Translations under genes and position numbers: made by a program | Notes under the pieces: generated by a model | Databases searched by the model: none | Told to the model about the DNA's origin: nothing | What the model saw: only the letters and a program-made list of their open reading frames with translations | In this document: piece by piece, positions 5,517 to 6,656 of the stretch | Layout of the letters: each line of letters begins with the position of its first letter | Numbering within the stretch: position 1 is the stretch's first letter | DNA from: Phycisphaerales bacterium UBA7708 | Lineage (GTDB): Bacteria > Planctomycetota > Phycisphaerae > Sedimentisphaerales > Anaerohalosphaeraceae | Direction of reading: 5' to 3' | NCBI GenBank assembly: GCA_002482415.1 | Contig: DLFY01000344.1 | Location: 5,763 to 12,418, forward strand | Length of the DNA: 6,656 bases

Positions 5517-6656
5517 TTATTTCACCAGCGTATCGCCGACATAGACATTATAAGCCTTGATGCGTCCACCGACATTGGCGTCGCCCTGACGCGGTGTGTA
5601 GCGGAATCCGCCGACAGCCGTCGAACCGCCCAGATCGATAATCAATCGATGCGGATGGCCCGGCTGTGCGTTCTTCCATTCCGTGTGCCAGAAGTCCGCC
5701 GTCTGACCGTTGATGGCGTTCATGGCCGAACCGTCTTCGGCGATCACTTCCTCGCTGTCCACATAGGCAATCGTCCAGTTGGTGTGTGCAATCGGCTTGC
5801 CGTCCGGGGTCATCAAATCCAGCTCCGCGATCGCCGCATAAGCCTTGCCGTCCAGGGCACTGAGTGACTCGAAACAGAACTGCCGCCCGGTCGCCGGCTT
5901 TGTAAACATCACATCCTGAGCATTGACGCCGTCGGTGAACGTGCCGCTGTGCACGGGCTTGCTGGCCTCCAGATTTAGCTTGACGGCGTACTCGGTCTTC
6001 TTGCTGCTGAAGTCCAGCTCCGGCCGCAGCTTATCCAGCACCGGCACCGTCACGCCTGCCAGCGTTGCCTCCTGCGGCCCCAGCATATCCAGCACAATCA
6101 CCTCGTTTTTACCCGTTTTCAGCCACGGCCCGGGCACATACATCGTCTGCGTCGGCCCGATATTCCAGAACCGCCCCATGCAATGGCCATTAATCCACAC
6201 GACGCCCTTGCCCCATGAGCTTACATCGAGGAAGGTGTCGCCCGTCTTGTCGAGCGTAAACGTCCCGCGCCAGAAAGCAGGCCCATTCGCCTTGCCCGAC
6301 TTCCACGTCAATCCCGCCACCATCGCATCGCTCAGGTCCAGACAATAGATGCTCCACTGACCGGGGGTAATAGCGGCCTGACCTGCTGTAATTTCCACCG
6401 GCCCATGCAGCCCCTTGCGGTTGTGCATCTCCGGGCCAAAGTTGATCCGTCCCATCGCCTCCACCAGAATATCCAGTTGAGCCGGAGCGGTTCGTGCCGG
6501 CAGTTTCACGGTATAGCGGTTATACCGCGTATCCATAATCCCGACCTGCCTGCCATCGACAAACACCCAGGCAAAATCATTGGCCTTGCCGACCTTCAGT
6601 ATCGCCTCCGGCCCGGCCGGAATCATCGTCCGATAGAGAATGCACCCGCGGCTCTG
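5517..6656 (-). CDS. GH35 beta-galactosidase, C-terminal part (N-terminus beyond right edge)
   Basis: The minus-strand frame is open to the right edge, giving 379 visible residues that begin QSRGCILYRT. This matches the GH35 segment after the catalytic barrel, where GYILYRT-like sequence opens the first jelly-roll domain. A strong GH35 signature lies at about 148-180: WGKGVVWINGH, then GRFWNIGPTQTMYVPGPWLK, then NEVIVLD. Residues ~210-300 form another beta-rich linker domain. Residues ~305-379 (NAINGQTADFWHTEW, then HRLIIDLG) begin like an F5/8-type (discoidin, CBM32-like) sugar-binding domain but stop after about 75 residues, ending YVGDTLVK, against ~130 in full domains. The catalytic acids lie outside the window, so activity cannot be confirmed. 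Known GH35 enzymes remove terminal beta-galactose from glycans, usually outside the cytoplasm; a signal peptide would be off the edge. The internal ATG at 6626 is not the start, because homology continues upstream of it. Confidence 0.9.
   Translation of the reverse strand, partial: QSRGCILYRTMIPAGPEAILKVGKANDFAWVFVDGRQVGIMDTRYNRYTVKLPARTAPAQLDILVEAMGRINFGPEMHNRKGLHGPVEITAGQAAITPGQWSIYCLDLSDAMVAGLTWKSGKANGPAFWRGTFTLDKTGDTFLDVSSWGKGVVWINGHCMGRFWNIGPTQTMYVPGPWLKTGKNEVIVLDMLGPQEATLAGVTVPVLDKLRPELDFSSKKTEYAVKLNLEASKPVHSGTFTDGVNAQDVMFTKPATGRQFCFESLSALDGKAYAAIAELDLMTPDGKPIAHTNWTIAYVDSEEVIAEDGSAMNAINGQTADFWHTEWKNAQPGHPHRLIIDLGGSTAVGGFRYTPRQGDANVGGRIKAYNVYVGDTLVK

Noticed and set aside
5923..6348. A 141-codon plus-strand frame opposite the GH35 gene
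   Set aside because: The minus strand carries unmistakable GH35 sequence there; the plus frame is a shadow.

Overview
The window looks like chromosomal DNA from an anaerobic, polysaccharide-degrading bacterium. A Planctomycetota member of the Phycisphaerae/Sedimentisphaerales type is my best guess. This rests on the gene mix (a DUF4954-type protein, a polyamine-type saccharopine dehydrogenase homologue, a very short flagellin and a GH35 beta-galactosidase) and on mixed base composition. It is an inference from protein character, not from a marker gene. No rRNA, tRNA, CRISPR array, insertion sequence or phage gene is visible.

Layout, left to right. (1) Positions 1-654, minus strand: the first 218 residues of a DUF4954-like left-handed beta-helix protein that runs off the left edge. 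(2) Positions 655-1002: a 348-base divergent intergenic region with several inverted repeats and an extended -10 promoter reading right. (3) Positions 1003-2193, plus strand: a complete carboxynorspermidine/carboxyspermidine dehydrogenase, with a TTG start and a strong rho-independent terminator behind it. (4) Positions 2324-3474, plus strand: two visibly AT-richer genes, a small lipoprotein with a carboxypeptidase-regulatory-like fold and a three-helix membrane protein of unknown function. (5) Positions 3541-4596, plus strand: an ADP-ribosylglycohydrolase (DraG/ARH type) with all metal-binding motifs and a hydrophobic C-terminal tail, behind its own extended -10 promoter. (6) Positions 4723-5502, plus strand: a 259-residue flagellin that is essentially only the D0/D1 core. 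(7) Positions 5517-6656, minus strand: the C-terminal 379 residues of a GH35 beta-galactosidase with a short discoidin-like end, convergent with flagellin across 14 bases and running off the right edge.

The genes do not form one pathway. The unit boundaries (divergent promoter region, terminator, separate promoter, convergent pair) show independent transcription units covering polyamine synthesis, ADP-ribose removal, motility and glycan breakdown. The only plausible two-gene operon is the lipoprotein/membrane protein pair. I found no convincing novel multi-gene system. The items most worth a second look are the AT-rich gene pair, the minimal flagellin without a recognisable flagellar promoter, the hydrophobic tail on the ADP-ribosylglycohydrolase, and the inverted repeats upstream of the polyamine gene.
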